Below the pieces are notes generated by a model. That model was not told the DNA's origin. It saw only the letters and a program-made list of their open reading frames with translations, and ran no database searches. A DNA stretch of 6,383 bases from assembly GCA_013695905.1 (NCBI GenBank), contig JACCZQ010000386.1, forward strand, positions 1 through 6,383. Direction: 5' to 3'. The number at the start of each line of letters is the position of its first letter. The stretch's first letter is position 1. The translations under genes were made by a program, and so were the position numbers. Below, in pieces: positions 4,997-6,383 of the stretch. The stretch comes from Chthoniobacterales bacterium. GTDB lineage: Bacteria; Verrucomicrobiota; Verrucomicrobiia; Chthoniobacterales; UBA10450.

Positions 4997-5236
4997 ATGC
5001 GAAACGTCACGCTCTCTGTCGATGACGAGATCCTGCGCCAGGCCCGCGCTTACGCGCAGCGTCACGGCACCACCTTGAATCAGATGATCCGCGAGCTGCT
5101 GGAGCGCACCGTCACCGCTCCGGCCGGCGATTCCCCGCTCGAGGAAAGTTTCCGCCTCGCTGATGGAGCCGACTCGCGCGGCTGGAAGTGGAACCGCTCC
5201 GAGATTTACGACAGCCGTGGCGAGAGTCCGTCGTGA
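4997..5236 (+). CDS. vapB: VapB-type antitoxin (ribbon-helix-helix)
   Basis: This 79-residue protein starts with NVTLSVDDEILRQARAYA and continues QRHGTTLNQMIRELLERTV, a short strand and two helices as in ribbon-helix-helix antitoxins, which bind DNA as dimers. The C-terminal GWKWNRSEIYDSRG matches the toxin-binding tail of this VapB group (usual pattern GWKFNREEIYDE). It is predicted to neutralise the VapC encoded directly downstream and to repress their shared promoter at the palindrome just before its ATG. The stop overlaps the GTG of vapC as GTGA. Nothing in the sequence suggests damage. Confidence 0.9.
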   Translation: MRNVTLSVDDEILRQARAYAQRHGTTLNQMIRELLERTVTAPAGDSPLEESFRLADGADSRGWKWNRSEIYDSRGESPS

Positions 5237-5637
5237 AAGAGTTCATCGACACAAACATCTTCGTGTATGCCTACGATGCGCGCGATCGCCGCAAACAGGT
5301 GATCGCACGCGAACTCCTCCGCCGCGTCGAAGCCGGCGGCGCCGGAGTCGTTTCCCTTCAGGTGGAACAGGAGTTCTTCTGGACCGCCACGCGTAAGCTC
5401 GGCCTCGATCCCCTCACCGCAAAAGCGATCCTAAAAAGGTGGACCAGCTTCGAAGTGGTCGCTCCGTCGGAGGCGATGCTATTTGAAGCAATCGACTGTT
5501 CGGTAACGGACGGCGTCTCTTTCTGGGCCTTGGTAGTGACCGCTGCCGCCGCCGCCCGTTGTGCGCATCTTTATTCCGAAGACATGAGCCATGGGCAGGT
5601 CATCCGCAGCGTCCGGATCATCGATCCCTTCCGCTGA
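5233..5637 (+). CDS. vapC: VapC-type PIN-domain toxin lacking one catalytic aspartate
   Basis: The protein of 134 residues starts at a GTG overlapping the vapB stop and is of normal length for a PIN-domain ribonuclease toxin. Catalytic acidic residues visible are D6 in FIDTN, E47 in VEQEF, and E116-D117 in YSEDMSHGQ. PIN toxins of this subgroup have SFWDALI at the third acidic position; here residues 96-101 read SFWALV, exactly as if the GAT/GAC codon had been removed between TGG (5524-5526) and GCC. That aspartate coordinates the metal ion in the family, so the toxin is probably weak or inactive, unless D93 or another residue substitutes. The frame is otherwise intact, including the terminal VRIIDPFR. 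A longer reading from an ATG at 5188 would overlap vapB and is less likely. Confidence 0.9.
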   Translation: MKEFIDTNIFVYAYDARDRRKQVIARELLRRVEAGGAGVVSLQVEQEFFWTATRKLGLDPLTAKAILKRWTSFEVVAPSEAMLFEAIDCSVTDGVSFWALVVTAAAAARCAHLYSEDMSHGQVIRSVRIIDPFR

Positions 5638-5649
5638 GCTGCCACCGGA

Positions 5650-5943
5650 GTGGCTTACCTCCAGAGCCAGACAGCTGTTTACCACCTGCAGGGCGGGAAG
5701 TTCCGGGGGGTGGGCGATCCCGCTAAATTGTCGCTGCCCACCAGGCACCAGGTGCGCAATCAGTACATCAACCCAATCCGCTGGATAAAACCCGGAGTTC
5801 TGCAGCTGCGCCATGATCGAGTGCTATCCGATGAATCGGGCGCCGACTTCGATCCACCGATGCGTTTCACTGTGCAATTCGACGGCAAAGGAAAGTTCAA
5901 GATCATCGCCAAAGAGCGCGCTCCCGAAGAACAGAAAGAGTAG
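5650..5943 (+). CDS. Hypothetical protein, probably a 3' remnant of a longer gene
   Basis: The frame continues directly after the vapC TGA in the same phase, and the first usable start is GTG at 5650, giving 97 residues. No signal peptide or N-terminal domain is seen. The C-terminal half, with RWIKPGVLQLRH and FTVQFDGKGKFKI, reads like the last beta-strands of a larger, possibly exported protein, which I recall as a tail type from hypothetical proteins of this bacterial group. The absence of an N-terminal portion suggests truncation when the vapBC segment arrived. It could also be a genuine small gene without a good ribosome site. Function unknown. Confidence 0.4.
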   Translation: MAYLQSQTAVYHLQGGKFRGVGDPAKLSLPTRHQVRNQYINPIRWIKPGVLQLRHDRVLSDESGADFDPPMRFTVQFDGKGKFKIIAKERAPEEQKE

Positions 5944-6055
5944 GGGCGCAAACCGAAGCCGACAGGGCGCGGCCGGTAAAGCCCAGAGGGAGCGCAACAG
6001 GATTCCGGCTCGCAGCGCCCCGCACCACTGTGGCGCACCCGCATCCTCTTCCCCC

Positions 6056-6088
6056 ATTCGCGCCCATTCGCGTCATTCGCGGGCAAAA
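6056..6088. repeat. Triple ATTCGCG repeat followed by an AAAA tract
   Basis: Three exact ATTCGCG units start at 6056, 6066 and 6075 and are followed at once by GGCAAAA (6082-6088). This is the same plan as at 3051-3085. It lies in the 252-bp gap between the short ORF and smc, about 110 bp before the smc start. The rest of that gap shows no gene or clear terminator. Confidence 0.65.
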
Positions 6089-6138
6089 TCCTTCCGGAAC
6101 CCCACCCCAACATCTTGTAGCTCCGCCCCAAAAAAGTC

Positions 6139-6165
6139 TTGTCCACCACACCCAATTGCGATAAG
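6139..6165 (+). promoter_or_regulatory. Possible promoter of smc
   Basis: TTGTCC at 6139-6144 and GATAAG at 6160-6165 are 15 bp apart, and TGC immediately precedes the -10-like box as in extended -10 promoters. The box is 30 bp before the smc ATG. The spacing is short and the boxes match weakly, so this is only a candidate. Confidence 0.25.
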
Positions 6166-6195
6166 CACACTCAAGGCCCAGCCGCCCTCCCCGCC

Positions 6196-6383
6196 ATGCA
6201 CCTCCAATCCCTCGAACTCATCGGCTTCAAGTCCTTCGCCGACAAAACCATCTTCCAATTCCACGAAGGCGTCACCGCTGTCGTCGGCCCCAACGGCTGC
6301 GGCAAATCCAACGTCCTCGACGCCGTCCGCTGGGTCCTCGGCGAGCAATCCGCCAAAGCCCTTCGCGGCGGCGAAATGGCCGA
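6196..6383 (+). CDS. smc: Chromosome segregation protein SMC, N-terminal part
   Basis: The first 62 codons of smc are present and the gene runs off the window end. SMC is an ATPase that forms ring-shaped dimers with ScpA and ScpB and organises and segregates the chromosome. The start reads [18 protein letters not shown], the standard N-terminus, followed by Walker [10 protein letters not shown] at residues 31-39 and [19 protein letters not shown] at 44-62. The Walker A lysine is intact. There is no strong ribosome binding site (only CCGCC before ATG), but the N-terminal match leaves little doubt about the start. An isolated piece of the next part of this gene lies at 4721-4876. Confidence 0.95.
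   Translation, partial: MHLQSLELIGFKSFADKTIFQFHEGVTAVVGPNGCGKSNVLDAVRWVLGEQSAKALRGGEMA

Noticed and set aside
4694..5065. N-terminal extension of the minus-strand membrane protein gene to 5065
   Set aside because: It would read antisense through the smc fragment and the vapBC control region, and the recognisable domain begins at the ATG at 4693.
6016..6036. CCAC/GTGG hairpin upstream of smc as a terminator
   Set aside because: The stem is too short, and no T tract follows.

Overview
The window looks like a chromosomal accessory stretch from a GC-rich, free-living bacterium, most likely a member of the Verrucomicrobiota or a neighbouring phylum. This is inferred from the style of the GYF-like membrane protein, the short dispersed intergenic repeats and the C-rich wobble positions. 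No rRNA or taxonomic marker is present, so the assignment is tentative.

Layout, left to right. The 3' end of an unidentified gene (1-96) runs straight into hsdM (100-1701), an adenine-specific type I DNA methyltransferase subunit. Near its C-terminus this carries a 58-bp palindromic insertion and an 11-residue duplication. A YkgJ-type Cys-cluster protein overlaps its stop (1698-2312). No hsdS or hsdR is visible, so the rest of the restriction system must lie outside the window, if it exists. Positions 2488-3699 hold remnants of toxin-antitoxin (TA) modules: an antitoxin with a frameshifted RelE/ParE-like toxin (2488-3040), a DUF433 antitoxin-like gene without its usual PIN-like partner (3219-3425), and an apparently lone ribbon-helix-helix antitoxin (3463-3699). 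Two copies of a 48-bp palindromic repeat (46/48 identical) sit in the gaps here.

On the minus strand, 3797-4693 encodes a membrane protein with a GYF-like N-terminal domain, one transmembrane helix, a proline-rich linker and a coiled coil. Behind its start, on the plus strand, lies a 156-bp open fragment of an smc gene (4721-4876). It matches the part of SMC that begins a few codons beyond the end of this window, where the true smc starts (6196 onward). A VapBC pair (4997-5637) follows, with a clear promoter whose -10 box lies in a perfect palindrome at the start codon. Its VapC lacks the aspartate expected in the SFWDA motif. A short, probably truncated ORF (5650-5943) and a 250-bp gap with a triple repeat lead to smc.

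Taken together, the window looks like a decaying defence/TA island placed beside the housekeeping smc gene: three TA-like loci have a missing, frameshifted or active-site-altered toxin while the antitoxins stay intact. The signals I consider least expected are the smc fragment, the palindrome-promoter of vapBC, the codon-by-codon divergent repeat in HsdM, and two kinds of short dispersed repeat.
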